Assembly: GCA_024542985.1 (NCBI GenBank) | Contig: JAMXCX010000011.1 | Coordinates: forward strand, 1 to 40,229 | DNA: 40,229 bases | Reading direction: 5' to 3' | DNA from: Candidatus Omnitrophota bacterium | Lineage (GTDB): Bacteria; Omnitrophota; Gorgyraeia; Duberdicusellales; 4484-171 | Shown here: in pieces, positions 7,888 to 17,130 of the stretch | How positions within the stretch are numbered: the first letter of the stretch is position 1 | Layout: every line of letters starts with the position of its first letter | The notes under the pieces: model-generated | Databases searched by the model: none | What the model was told of the DNA's origin: nothing | Seen by the model: only the letters and a program-made list of their open reading frames with translations | Made by a program: the position numbers and the translations under genes

Positions 7888-9771
7888 TTACTCTGTGCTT
7901 TGAAAATTTTTAGGTTCTATGCAATCTCCAAACTCTTTTTGACTCTTTATTAACCTTTTCCCTTGAGCCTCTAACTCTTGCAATAAGCAGGCCGGTAGGC
8001 CTGGCAAACCTTTGTAGATGGATTTTATTCTTTTTATTTTTGCTAAATTCTCCGGTAGGCGTAAACTAAACTGTTCAGTATAAGCCTCTTTTGTATATTC
8101 TTTTCCAAGTACATCTTTGAATAAAGTCTTCAAATCCTCGTATTTAGGAATTAAGCCCGTAGGCGTAATCAAGGCTTTTATTTTCTTGTCTGCTCTTAAC
8201 TTCATCCACTTAAGCCATATTAATTTATCTTCTATGGCATTTAAATACATATTGTCTTTGTTTTTTAAAAAGTAATTTACAGAAAATATTAAAGGCGGCG
8301 ACTTTAGTCTTTTGCCGAAATCCAAATTCATCTCTATATACTTACCTAAAGGTATGGACAAAAAATCCATATTAGCCATGGGATTAAAAACCCTTACTCC
8401 TTCCTTACCTAAAGTAGCAGCTGTCGTTTCTGACTCTAGGCTCGCTGCCTTGGTAATTATACCCTGCTGCCAATTGAAAGCTTCCTCAACCGGAACAGAA
8501 GTATCCGAATCCCTTCCTCCATAAATGAAACCTTTAATTGCCACCCCTTTAGGATTTTCTAAATTCTCATCAACATTCTCTAAAGTTTCCAACCTTATTG
8601 TATAGCGGGCATTTTTATGAGAAATTGATATCGGATTTCCGCTCTCATCAGTTTTACCGGACGACCAGGCTCCGGAAAAATTAATTCCCCGCTGAGGCAT
8701 TTGATTACTTTTGCCAATCCAGAAGGGAACTCCTTGCTCATCCACTAAAATATTAGAAAAAATAATTTCTCCTTTGCTGTTTAAAAATTTAAATATTACC
8801 GGGTCGTCCCCGGCATTAACATCTTTTATGATGCCGAAGATACCTCTTTCTACATTTACTGCATAAACTTCATCCTTTCTTATCCGTAAATAAGCTATAT
8901 CATCGCCTATAATATGCTCGTCTGAAAGCATAGCCGTAGAGGTTTTCCCGCACATACTCGGATAGGCACCGCAAAAATAGGATTTTTTACCCTCTCGGTC
9001 GGAAACAGACATTAAAAACATATGCTCGGCAAGCCAGCCTTCTCTAGAGGCCTTCTGAATCGCAAGCCGAAGAGAAAGTTTTTTTAACCCTACGCTATTT
9101 CCGGCATACTGGGTATTAACGCTATAAACCAGGTTATTTTCTAAATCTATATATACTCTTCTTTTATCCACATTCTTGCTCACATGATTTTCGAGTTCAC
9201 CGGCAGAATGAAGCATTTTAAAAAAACTACCCCTTAGCTTATTATTCCTGAACTGTTCATAGCCCGGCCGGTAAAGGATATCTTCGGAATGGGCTACATA
9301 AGCAGAATCTGTGATTTGGACTGCAAAAATAGAAAATTCAGAATTAGCCGGCCCCAGGCAAAAAAAACAGACAAACATATCTTTGCCGGTCATGATATCC
9401 TTTAGAAAGCCTCTTACCTCTCCTAGACCTTCACCTCTTTCTACGCTATTCAAATAATTACCGGCATTAGCACCTTTCGAAACCAGATATTTTGTGTTCT
9501 TTTTATCCCTGGCCTGGTCAAAATAACCGTCAAAATGAATAGTTTGGCCCTCTAAGGCTAGTTTTTTCTCCTCTCCCAGCAAAATAGACTTACCGCGCAG
9601 GTAAGCTATATCCTGAGATGAATCCGTGCGCACAAAGACCTGCTTAGGATTGCAAAGCTCTACATACTCGCCTATAAAGTTAACTACTTCAAGGCTATCT
9701 AAAGCAACTAGCTTATTAAAATTCTCCTCATCCAGCTTTTTTTGTAAAAAATTAGAATAGTTTTTTTCCAT
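7888..9771 (-). CDS. pckG: Phosphoenolpyruvate carboxykinase, GTP family (divergent)
   Basis: Interconverts oxaloacetate and phosphoenolpyruvate, the gateway to gluconeogenesis and hence to the glycogen genes next door. The P-loop with the reactive Cys reads YPSMCGKT (C274, K276), and the substrate motif KNAR corresponds to N-x-R of animal enzymes. The length of 627 residues is typical. Two places are odd. The usual GGRR motif is GGRD (R420, D421), and the region around 496-516, where animal enzymes place aromatic residues around the guanine, keeps NYF but lacks the usual PGFGEN. Phosphate-donor specificity is therefore uncertain. The ATG has no clear ribosome site. It is first in a run with purC. 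Confidence 0.88.
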   Translation of the reverse strand: MEKNYSNFLQKKLDEENFNKLVALDSLEVVNFIGEYVELCNPKQVFVRTDSSQDIAYLRGKSILLGEEKKLALEGQTIHFDGYFDQARDKKNTKYLVSKGANAGNYLNSVERGEGLGEVRGFLKDIMTGKDMFVCFFCLGPANSEFSIFAVQITDSAYVAHSEDILYRPGYEQFRNNKLRGSFFKMLHSAGELENHVSKNVDKRRVYIDLENNLVYSVNTQYAGNSVGLKKLSLRLAIQKASREGWLAEHMFLMSVSDREGKKSYFCGAYPSMCGKTSTAMLSDEHIIGDDIAYLRIRKDEVYAVNVERGIFGIIKDVNAGDDPVIFKFLNSKGEIIFSNILVDEQGVPFWIGKSNQMPQRGINFSGAWSSGKTDESGNPISISHKNARYTIRLETLENVDENLENPKGVAIKGFIYGGRDSDTSVPVEEAFNWQQGIITKAASLESETTAATLGKEGVRVFNPMANMDFLSIPLGKYIEMNLDFGKRLKSPPLIFSVNYFLKNKDNMYLNAIEDKLIWLKWMKLRADKKIKALITPTGLIPKYEDLKTLFKDVLGKEYTKEAYTEQFSLRLPENLAKIKRIKSIYKGLPGLPACLLQELEAQGKRLIKSQKEFGDCIEPKNFQSTE

Positions 9772-9838
9772 AAAATCGAGTTTATACCAAAATATACCAG
9801 GAATATCCCTAGCTTTAGAAACTTTTTATTCGGACAAT

Positions 9839-9867
9839 AATTTATCATACTCTGGCTTAATTAGCAA
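9839..9867 (-). promoter_or_regulatory. Candidate promoter for pckG-purC
   Basis: On the minus strand TTGCTA (9862-9867) and TAAATT (9839-9844) are separated by 17 bases, predicting a leader of about 60 bases before the pckG ATG. Matches are only partial (4 of 6 each). The location, between the glgP terminator and pckG, is sensible. Confidence 0.3.
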
Positions 9868-9900
9868 GGATTTTCAAGGAATAAAAAATGAATAAACAGG

Positions 9901-9941
9901 CTTAAAAAATCATAACTCCTTAATTGTTAATGAGTTATGAT
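9901..9941 (-). terminator. Rho-independent-type terminator after glgP
   Basis: A 10-base stem, ATCATAACTC (9909-9918) with its reverse complement (9932-9941), encloses 13 bases. Read on the minus strand, a run of six T follows the stem (9904-9909). The stem is AT-rich, so strength is uncertain, but it sits 57 bases past the glgP stop and separates the glycogen cluster from pckG. Confidence 0.6.
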
Positions 9942-9997
9942 AGTATACTCTTTCTGGTTAAAAAAGGTTCCGAATGAGACAATATCAAACTTCCTTA

Positions 9998-12511
9998 TCA
10001 ACCGGGTATGGCTGTCTGGGCAAGCTCTTGGGGATGATTATAAGGAATATTCCAAATATGCTGTGCATACTCTTTAATGGTACGATCGCTGGAAAACCTT
10101 CCGGAATTAGCAACATTGACAATCGATTTCTCTATCCAAAGTTTTTTGTTGTGATAGATTTTCGAAACCTTACTTTGGATAAAACAATAATGGTCAAAAT
10201 CAGCACAAACAAAATAAGGGTCTTGGCCAAATAGATGCTTAATAATGGGTTCGAAAATATCAGGCTCACTTGGAGAAAAAAAGTTCTTCTGAATGAGGCG
10301 TATAGCTCTTTTTAGGATTTTAGAGGTCTTTATGTAGTCTTGGGGGTTGTAACCAGCTAGCTTTAAGGCTTGAATTTGCGATACTCTTAAGCCAAAAATA
10401 AAAATGTTATCCTCTCCCACAGCTTCCTGGATTTCAATATTAGCCCCGTCAAAAGTGCCGATAGTCAAGGCTCCGTTCATCATAAACTTCATACAGCCAG
10501 TTCCGGAAGCCTCTGTGCCGGCAGTTGATATCTGTTCGGATAACTCCGAAGCCGGGAATATTTTCTCAGCCAAAGACACCCGATAATTAGGTAAAAATAC
10601 AACTTTCAGCTTATCGCCTATATCTTTATCCTTATTTATGACCCCGGCGATATTGTTAATAAACTTAATAATTAACTTGGCCATAAAATAACCTGGCGCG
10701 GCCTTACCGCTGATGATAAATGTTCTTGGCACAATATTCCTATTATGCGGATTATCTTTTATTTTTAAGTATTGAGAAATAATAAAAAGTCCGAAAAGCA
10801 GCTGCCTCTTATATTCATGCATGCGTTTTATCTGGACATCAAACATAGACTCGGGATTAACTGCAATACCAATAGTTTTGCGGATATATTCTGCTAAAGC
10901 GTTTTTATTTGCTGTTTTTATTTGCTGCCATTTCCTTCTGAAAGCAATGCTATCTTTAAAGGGAAGAAGTTTCTCTAACCAGCTTGCATCTGTTACCCAG
11001 TTGTCTCCTATTGCCCTGGTAATCAAATCAGAAAGTTTAGTATTTGATTTTAGAAGCCATCTTCTTTGAGTTATGCCGTTAGTTTTATTATTAAACTTCT
11101 GGGGATAAAAATCATAAAAATCCTTAAAAATATCGCTTTTGATAAGGTCGGTATGCAGGCGCGATACTCCGTTTACCGAATGTGACCCTATTATTGAAAG
11201 GTTAGCCATGCGAATTTTTTTAGGCTCACCCTCTTCGATTATAGACATCCGGCTTATACGCTTATCATCACCGGGATATTTACTTAAAACCTCATTTATA
11301 AAACGCATATTTATCTCATAGATAATTTGCATATGCCGGGGAAGAAGCTCTTCAAGCATAGGAACAGGCCAAATTTCCAAAGCTTCGGACATAACAGTAT
11401 GATTTGTATAGGCGAATGTATCAATGGTTATGCCCCAAGCAGTATCCCAGTCAATTTTTTCTTGATCTACCAATACTCTCATAAGCTCAACAATAGCCAA
11501 AGAAGGGTGGGTATCATTAAGCTGAATGGCTATTTTTTGAGGAAACTTCTTAAAATCAGAATTCTCGGCTTTGAAACGCCGAATAATATCTGCTATGGAG
11601 GCGGCAGTAAAAAAATACTCCTGTTTCAAGCGCAGCTCTTTACCCTGATAAACATTATCGTTAGGATAAAGTACTTTTGAAATAATTTCTGAAGACACTT
11701 TATTATAAACTGCCTGTTCGTAATCTCCGTCATTAAAATACTTAAAATCAAACTCATCGCTAGAGCGGGCTGACCAAAGCCGTAAGGTATTCACAACATC
11801 GCTTTTATATCCCGGTACTGGGATATCATAAGGCACCGCTAAAACGTCTTCTGTGTCTATCCATTCGATATGCTCGCGCCCTTTATTATCAGTAATTATG
11901 TTTGTGCGTCCGTAGAAGCTTATTTTTGTGGTATATTCCAGTCTCAAGAATTCCCAAGGATTACCTTTATATAACCATTTATCAGGACGTTCAACCTGAT
12001 AGCCATTAACTATTTTCTGATTAAAAATTCCGTAATCATACCTTATCCCATAGCCGTGTCCTGGTATGCCTAGGGTAGCCATGGAATCTAAAAAGCAAGC
12101 TGCTAGGCGGCCTAAGCCGCCGTTACCTAGACCGGCATCTAGTTCACACTCGCGGAGCTCCTCAAGGTCAAAGCCTAAACTTTCCATGGCCTCTTTTACC
12201 TCATCCCAAATACCTAGATTCAAAATATTTGTCCCTAAGAGACGGCCGATTAAAAATTCTAAAGATAAATAATACACCCTTTTTACGTTATCCTTATGGT
12301 ATCTCTGTTGAGTATGAATCCAGCGTTCAATAATCCTATCTCTTATGGCCATGGCCAAGGCCATAAAATTATCATCTTTAGTTGCATTGTGCTGGTCTTT
12401 AGCTAAGACATACTCACGCCGGGAAAGGAATGACCGCGCAATCCCCTCGCTACTCATATCTCTGTAGATTATTTCCCAATTAATTCGTTTACCTTTCCTG
12501 GCCATATTCAT
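9998..12511 (-). CDS. glgP: Glycogen phosphorylase
   Basis: Degrades glycogen from non-reducing ends with phosphate to give alpha-glucose 1-phosphate, using pyridoxal phosphate (GT35). The cofactor motif EASGTGCMKFMMN matches the family signature, with the PLP lysine at K675. The position two residues before the Lys is Cys (C673), where Asn is usual. The 837-residue length and the early segments YYLSLEFLIGR and GLGNGGLGRLAACF are typical. The first ATG (12509-12511) and a second ATG two codons later are both possible starts, and neither has a clear ribosome site. It is the last gene of the carbohydrate cluster, 84 bases after glgC and followed by a hairpin terminator. Confidence 0.96.
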   Translation of the reverse strand: MNMARKGKRINWEIIYRDMSSEGIARSFLSRREYVLAKDQHNATKDDNFMALAMAIRDRIIERWIHTQQRYHKDNVKRVYYLSLEFLIGRLLGTNILNLGIWDEVKEAMESLGFDLEELRECELDAGLGNGGLGRLAACFLDSMATLGIPGHGYGIRYDYGIFNQKIVNGYQVERPDKWLYKGNPWEFLRLEYTTKISFYGRTNIITDNKGREHIEWIDTEDVLAVPYDIPVPGYKSDVVNTLRLWSARSSDEFDFKYFNDGDYEQAVYNKVSSEIISKVLYPNDNVYQGKELRLKQEYFFTAASIADIIRRFKAENSDFKKFPQKIAIQLNDTHPSLAIVELMRVLVDQEKIDWDTAWGITIDTFAYTNHTVMSEALEIWPVPMLEELLPRHMQIIYEINMRFINEVLSKYPGDDKRISRMSIIEEGEPKKIRMANLSIIGSHSVNGVSRLHTDLIKSDIFKDFYDFYPQKFNNKTNGITQRRWLLKSNTKLSDLITRAIGDNWVTDASWLEKLLPFKDSIAFRRKWQQIKTANKNALAEYIRKTIGIAVNPESMFDVQIKRMHEYKRQLLFGLFIISQYLKIKDNPHNRNIVPRTFIISGKAAPGYFMAKLIIKFINNIAGVINKDKDIGDKLKVVFLPNYRVSLAEKIFPASELSEQISTAGTEASGTGCMKFMMNGALTIGTFDGANIEIQEAVGEDNIFIFGLRVSQIQALKLAGYNPQDYIKTSKILKRAIRLIQKNFFSPSEPDIFEPIIKHLFGQDPYFVCADFDHYCFIQSKVSKIYHNKKLWIEKSIVNVANSGRFSSDRTIKEYAQHIWNIPYNHPQELAQTAIPG

Positions 12512-12595
12512 TAAATTTTAGCACAGCCTACTCCTAATGCAAGACTCCCTTACCTATAAATTAAAAGATAAATTAGGTCGAGGTTAAGTATATTA

Positions 12596-13849
12596 TTAGA
12601 TGACTGTGCCGGAAGGAATTGTGGTATTTTTAGGTATGATAACAATACCATCCTTTATTGAATAAGCATTCGCCTCGATCGAATCGATGCTTTTGGCATT
12701 AACTATCTTAACGCCATCTCCGATACGTACATTTTTATCGATAATAGCTTTTTTTATCAAACACTTTTTCCCAATGCCAATAAAGGGAGTGCCTCTATCT
12801 TTATCCTTTTGCATATCATCTATTGACTGATAAAAATCTCCTCCCATCACTATCGAGTCTTCGATACTAGTCGATTCAGAAATTCTACTTCTTAATCCTA
12901 TTACTGAATGCCGAATATTACACTTATGTAATATTGAACCATCGCCTATTATTACTCTGTCTAAATGGCAATTTTCTATTTTAGCCGGAGGAAGATACCT
13001 CGGCCGGGTAAAAAACTGCCATTGTTCGTCATACAAGTTAAAGGGAGGCAAAGAATCTGCAAAAATAATATTTTCCTCATAAAAAGTCTTTATCGTTCCT
13101 ATATCTTTCCAATAGCCCCGGTGAATATAGGAGTAGGTTATTTTATGCGAGAAAGAGTCAGGAATAACTTCTTTACCAAAATCAGTTTTTTTATTATTGA
13201 TAAGTATTTCAGTTAATATTTCTTTGTTAAAAAGATAAATTCCCATGGAAGCAAGATAAAGCTTAACTTTATCTATTTTTACAGACATTCCTCTAACCTG
13301 ATGCTCTTCCTGCGGTTTCTCAACAAAATTGTTAATCCTTCCCTGTTTATCAACACACATTATTCCATAATCTTTTATTTCCTCCTGGCTTACAGGATGG
13401 CAGCCTATAGTTATTTCTGATTTTTTCTCCTTGTGAAAATCTAGAAGTTTTCCAAAATCCATCTTGTAAAGTTGGTCGCCGGAAAGAACAAGTACGTATT
13501 TTATGTAAGGGTTATTGAAATGCTTAAGGCATCTACGCACTGCATCGGCACTTCCCTGAAACCAATCAGCGCTATCCATAGACTGCTCGGCTGCCATTAT
13601 TTCAACAAAGCCGCCGGAAAAAGTATCTATTTTATAAGTTCTGGTAATATGTTTGTTAAGTGACTCAGAATTAAACTGGGTAAGGACATATATACAGTTA
13701 AATCCTGAATTTAAAGAATTGCTTATTGGGATATCTACTAACCTGTATTTTCCGGCGAAAGGAACAGCTGGTTTTGACCTGTCTTTAGTGAGCGGGTAAA
13801 GCCTTGTTCCTCTACCACCGCCTAAAACAAGACATAATACTTCTGTCAT
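12596..13849 (-). CDS. glgC: Glucose-1-phosphate adenylyltransferase
   Basis: Makes ADP-glucose from glucose 1-phosphate and ATP, the committed step of bacterial glycogen synthesis. The nucleotide-binding start LGGGRGTRLYPLTKDRSKPAVPFAGK is split here into LGGGRGTRLYPLT and KPAVPFAGKYR. The conserved FVEKP segment and the C-terminal hexapeptide beta-helix (about 290-417) are present. The length of 417 residues is normal. The start ATG has a GAGGT ribosome site that overlaps the end of glgA, only four bases upstream, indicating coupled translation. Allosteric control by glycolytic intermediates is usual for the family but cannot be read from this sequence. Confidence 0.95.
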   Translation of the reverse strand: MTEVLCLVLGGGRGTRLYPLTKDRSKPAVPFAGKYRLVDIPISNSLNSGFNCIYVLTQFNSESLNKHITRTYKIDTFSGGFVEIMAAEQSMDSADWFQGSADAVRRCLKHFNNPYIKYVLVLSGDQLYKMDFGKLLDFHKEKKSEITIGCHPVSQEEIKDYGIMCVDKQGRINNFVEKPQEEHQVRGMSVKIDKVKLYLASMGIYLFNKEILTEILINNKKTDFGKEVIPDSFSHKITYSYIHRGYWKDIGTIKTFYEENIIFADSLPPFNLYDEQWQFFTRPRYLPPAKIENCHLDRVIIGDGSILHKCNIRHSVIGLRSRISESTSIEDSIVMGGDFYQSIDDMQKDKDRGTPFIGIGKKCLIKKAIIDKNVRIGDGVKIVNAKSIDSIEANAYSIKDGIVIIPKNTTIPSGTVI

Positions 13850-13853
13850 ATTT

Positions 13854-15305
13854 TTACCTCATTATGCTTTGGTAAACCTTTATATATTCTTTAGCTGACT
13901 CCTCCCAAGAAAAATCCAGCTTCATTATCCGTAATAAAATATTTTTCCATTCTTTTTTGTTTTTGTAAACAGAAATAGCTCTCTTTAAGGCTCCTATAAA
14001 ATCATCCGGCCTTAGAGTGCTAAACTTAAATCCATTTCCGGAATCAGGATTTTTGCCATAATCAATTATCGTGTCATTTAATCCGCCTACAGCCCTTACT
14101 ATCGGTATGGTGCCGTATTTTAAACTGTAGAGCTGACTCAATCCGCCTGGTTCATAACGTGAAGGCATAAGAAACATATCGCAGCCCGCCTCTATTCTGT
14201 GAGCTAACTTGTTATCAAATCCTATCCTAACTGCTATATTCTGAGGATATTTCTTAGCTAAAGCAAGCAATTTCTTATGATATTTCTCATCTCCCACTCC
14301 CAGGATTACTAAACCGCAGCTCAAAGTTACTACTCGGGGAATGCTATCGATAATTATATCTATCCCTTTCTGTTGAGTGAGCCGGCTTATCACACCTAGC
14401 AAAGGCAGAGCCGGGCTTAAAGATAATTTTGTCTGCTTTAATAAGTCCTTTTTGCACTCAAGCTTATTTCTTAGACTTTTTCGGTCATAATTAACTTTAA
14501 TTAATTTATCTGTTCTAGGATTCCACTGTCTGTAATCAGCGCCATTGGCTATGCCGTAAAGATTCTTTTTTCGCAGAGCGAGCAGCCCCTCTAAGCCGCA
14601 GCCAAACTTCTTAGTAAGTATTTCTTTTGCATAACCACGGCTGACGGTGGTTATAGCATCAGAATATAAAATCCCTGATTTTATAAAATTTAGCTTTCCG
14701 TAAAATTCAAGTGACTCAGGAACAAAGAACTCGCAACCTATACCCAGTTTCGAAATGACTTCCTTAGGAAATACACCCTGATAAGCTAAGTTATGAATAG
14801 TAAATAAGATTTTAGTATTTTTAAAAAATCCCTGGTTAGCTAACTTATATTTTAAATAGAAGGGTATAAGAGCTGTATGCCAATCATTACAATGGATGAT
14901 ATCCGGTTTAAAATTTAAAGCTTGGGCACTGCTTAAAACAGAATTGGCAAAAAACCCAAAACGCTCAGCATTATCGGGATAATCGCCAAGAGGGGTTCCA
15001 TAAATGAAATCCCGGTTAAAATATTCTTTTTCATCAATAAAATAAAAATCTACATTTTCTTTTTTGCAATGATAAAGCGAAAAATCGGGGTTCCAATTTC
15101 CCCACTTTGCTTTAAGTCCCTTCTGCAAAAATTTTATACCGAAATCTCTATTTTTCGTCAGCCGATAATAAGGCAAAAAAACTGCTATTTTCTCCCCTAA
15201 AGATGAAAGCGCAAGGGGCAAGCTCCCGGCTACATCAGCTAATCCTCCTGTTTTTGAAAAAGGAACTGCTTCGGAAGCAGCGAGCAAAATTTTTAATTGT
15301 TTCAT
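13854..15305 (-). CDS. glgA: Glycogen synthase (ADP-glucose)
   Basis: GT5 glycogen synthase, transferring glucose from ADP-glucose to the growing chain. The donor-binding motif KTGGLADV starts at K18. The second Rossmann domain carries SRYEPGGLSQL with the catalytic-region glutamate E385. The length of 483 residues is typical. Its ATG overlaps the stop of the GH57 gene upstream in an ATGA arrangement (15302-15305), and glgC follows after four bases. These three genes therefore look translationally coupled, consistent with a synthase, branching enzyme and pyrophosphorylase made together. Confidence 0.96.
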   Translation of the reverse strand: MKQLKILLAASEAVPFSKTGGLADVAGSLPLALSSLGEKIAVFLPYYRLTKNRDFGIKFLQKGLKAKWGNWNPDFSLYHCKKENVDFYFIDEKEYFNRDFIYGTPLGDYPDNAERFGFFANSVLSSAQALNFKPDIIHCNDWHTALIPFYLKYKLANQGFFKNTKILFTIHNLAYQGVFPKEVISKLGIGCEFFVPESLEFYGKLNFIKSGILYSDAITTVSRGYAKEILTKKFGCGLEGLLALRKKNLYGIANGADYRQWNPRTDKLIKVNYDRKSLRNKLECKKDLLKQTKLSLSPALPLLGVISRLTQQKGIDIIIDSIPRVVTLSCGLVILGVGDEKYHKKLLALAKKYPQNIAVRIGFDNKLAHRIEAGCDMFLMPSRYEPGGLSQLYSLKYGTIPIVRAVGGLNDTIIDYGKNPDSGNGFKFSTLRPDDFIGALKRAISVYKNKKEWKNILLRIMKLDFSWEESAKEYIKVYQSIMR

Positions 15306-16996
15306 TGTCTAATCCTTAAAGTTTTCCGTCCTGTGGCCTTAAACTTTCTATTTTTTTTCTTTTTGAACTGGGAAAAATTAGGGCAAAATTCTTCTAAGTA
15401 GTACTTTGCACAATCCAAAGAAGAAAAAATATTATCTTTTGACTCTATACCTTTCAACCACTCCCGGTCAACAGGCCCTTTTAACATGTCATCATAAATT
15501 TTGGTAAATCTATTAATATGTAATTTTATCCGCTTATGAGCATAAGAAACCGTTGTCCCGGTTCTCATAATAAAGGCCCAATCGCTTGCCTGGGCTAATA
15601 ATAATTCTCTGGCTGCTTGGTTTAGGGCGCGTTTATAAATACTTTTGTTACTCTTCTCTAAATACCCCCTAAACTTACCTGCCAGCTCTTTCATCCTTTC
15701 ACCGGCTTTATGCAAGTGCCGATAAAGCCAATCATTACTGCCTTCCACCCAAAATTCATTATACCCCTTATACCCCCAGCTGGAAGCTGAAGGCAAAGAC
15801 ATCTGATTAGTGGAATATTCATGAAGATATTCTGATGGAGTAATCATACTTATTGTGTCCTGATCATAAAAAATCTTTTTAGCCAAAAATTCTATCCACA
15901 TAGGGCCTTCAAACCACCAGTGTCCGAATAACTCTGCATCGTAAGGGGCGGTAATTATAGGCCTTCTATCCATATGGGTATTCAAATTCTCTATTTGTTT
16001 CTGACGGCTAAATATAAAATTTTCAGCATGCATCTCGGCTTTATTTTTGGCCCGATCAGGTGCATAAACTTCCTTGCCTGGGCCTTTGCCGGTTATCCGC
16101 CAATATTTCAATCCTGTATTTATCCGTATGCCGCAAGGGTGAATATAGGGTTTTATATACTCATAATCTAACTCATGGCCTATATCTTTATAATACTCTC
16201 TATAGTCAGGGTCTCCGGGATAACCTTCTTTTGAACTCCAAACCTGTTTTGACGATTCCCAATCCCTTCCGAAAGCAGCAACACCGGTGGGACAATATAT
16301 AGGTGCATAAACACTATAACGAGGAACGGGATCTGCGTTCAAAATGCCGTGAGAATCTAAAAAGAAATATCTGATGCCGGCTTCTTTTAAAAATTTATCA
16401 ATACCGGGATAATAACCGCATTCGGGAAGCCAAATTCCCCGGGGCGGCCTGCCGAAAGTCTTGGTGTAATATTCAACGCCTATATTTATCTGGGCTCTAA
16501 CATCAGAATGGTTGACACTAAGCAAAGGGAGAAACCCATGGGTAGCACAGCAAGCAATAATTTCTAAATATCCCATATCTTGAAAATTCTTAAAAGCAGA
16601 GATAATATTCCTCTTATACTTCCCTGCGAATAATTCCTTGGCTTTTTGCAGGCGACAATGATACATAAGGGCTAAATCATGAAAATGAGATTGATGAGCT
16701 GTTCTCTCTATTTCCTTCTGGGCCAGCTCAATCAACTTATTGATATGGCGTAGGTATCGGTCTTGGAGAAACTGGTCTGTGAGCATTGAAACAAGAGTTG
16801 GGGTAAGAGACATTGTTATGCGAAAATTCACCTTATTTTTTATGAGGCGCTCAAAGACCTCTATTAAGGGTATGTAAGTCTCCGTGATAGTTTCATACAG
16901 CCAGTTTTCCTCTAAGAAATATTCTTCTTCCGGATGGCGGACAAAAGGAAGATGAGCATGTAAAAGGAGACAAAAATATCCTTTAAATTTTGTCAT
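15302..16996 (-). CDS. GH57 1,4-alpha-glucan branching enzyme
   Basis: Predicted to introduce alpha-1,6 branches into glycogen, replacing the GH13 GlgB absent from this cluster. The N-terminus has LLLHAHLPFVRHPE, the GH57 region I. The predicted nucleophile is E192 in WLPECGYYPG and the acid/base D353 in APYDAELFGHWW, spaced as in characterised branching enzymes of Thermus and Thermococcus. Residues about 400-540 form the helical DUF1957-like C-terminal domain typical of this subgroup, ending in a short basic tail. The ATG follows an AAGGAAAA site. The ATGA overlap with glgA supports the assignment. An amylase or 4-alpha-glucanotransferase of GH57 is a less likely alternative. Confidence 0.88.
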   Translation of the reverse strand: MTKFKGYFCLLLHAHLPFVRHPEEEYFLEENWLYETITETYIPLIEVFERLIKNKVNFRITMSLTPTLVSMLTDQFLQDRYLRHINKLIELAQKEIERTAHQSHFHDLALMYHCRLQKAKELFAGKYKRNIISAFKNFQDMGYLEIIACCATHGFLPLLSVNHSDVRAQINIGVEYYTKTFGRPPRGIWLPECGYYPGIDKFLKEAGIRYFFLDSHGILNADPVPRYSVYAPIYCPTGVAAFGRDWESSKQVWSSKEGYPGDPDYREYYKDIGHELDYEYIKPYIHPCGIRINTGLKYWRITGKGPGKEVYAPDRAKNKAEMHAENFIFSRQKQIENLNTHMDRRPIITAPYDAELFGHWWFEGPMWIEFLAKKIFYDQDTISMITPSEYLHEYSTNQMSLPSASSWGYKGYNEFWVEGSNDWLYRHLHKAGERMKELAGKFRGYLEKSNKSIYKRALNQAARELLLAQASDWAFIMRTGTTVSYAHKRIKLHINRFTKIYDDMLKGPVDREWLKGIESKDNIFSSLDCAKYYLEEFCPNFSQFKKKKNRKFKATGRKTLRIRQ

Positions 16997-17130
16997 TTTT
17001 CCTTGAATTTGTTATCCTCTAAAACGATTCGAAAACTAAACCTTCCTTCTCTGCTTAAGCTCAATTTCTTTATCTTTCAGCCAGAATTGTATCTTAAGTT
17101 CAGTGCGTCCGTATACAATAAATTTTGTAT

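Noticed and set aside
9972-9997. A plus-strand gene starting near 9974
   Set aside because: The open frame of 86 codons is antisense to the 3' end of glgP and lacks any recognisable domain.
11327-11680. Open frame of 117 codons on the plus strand
   Set aside because: It is antisense to glgP and shows no domain or ribosome site.
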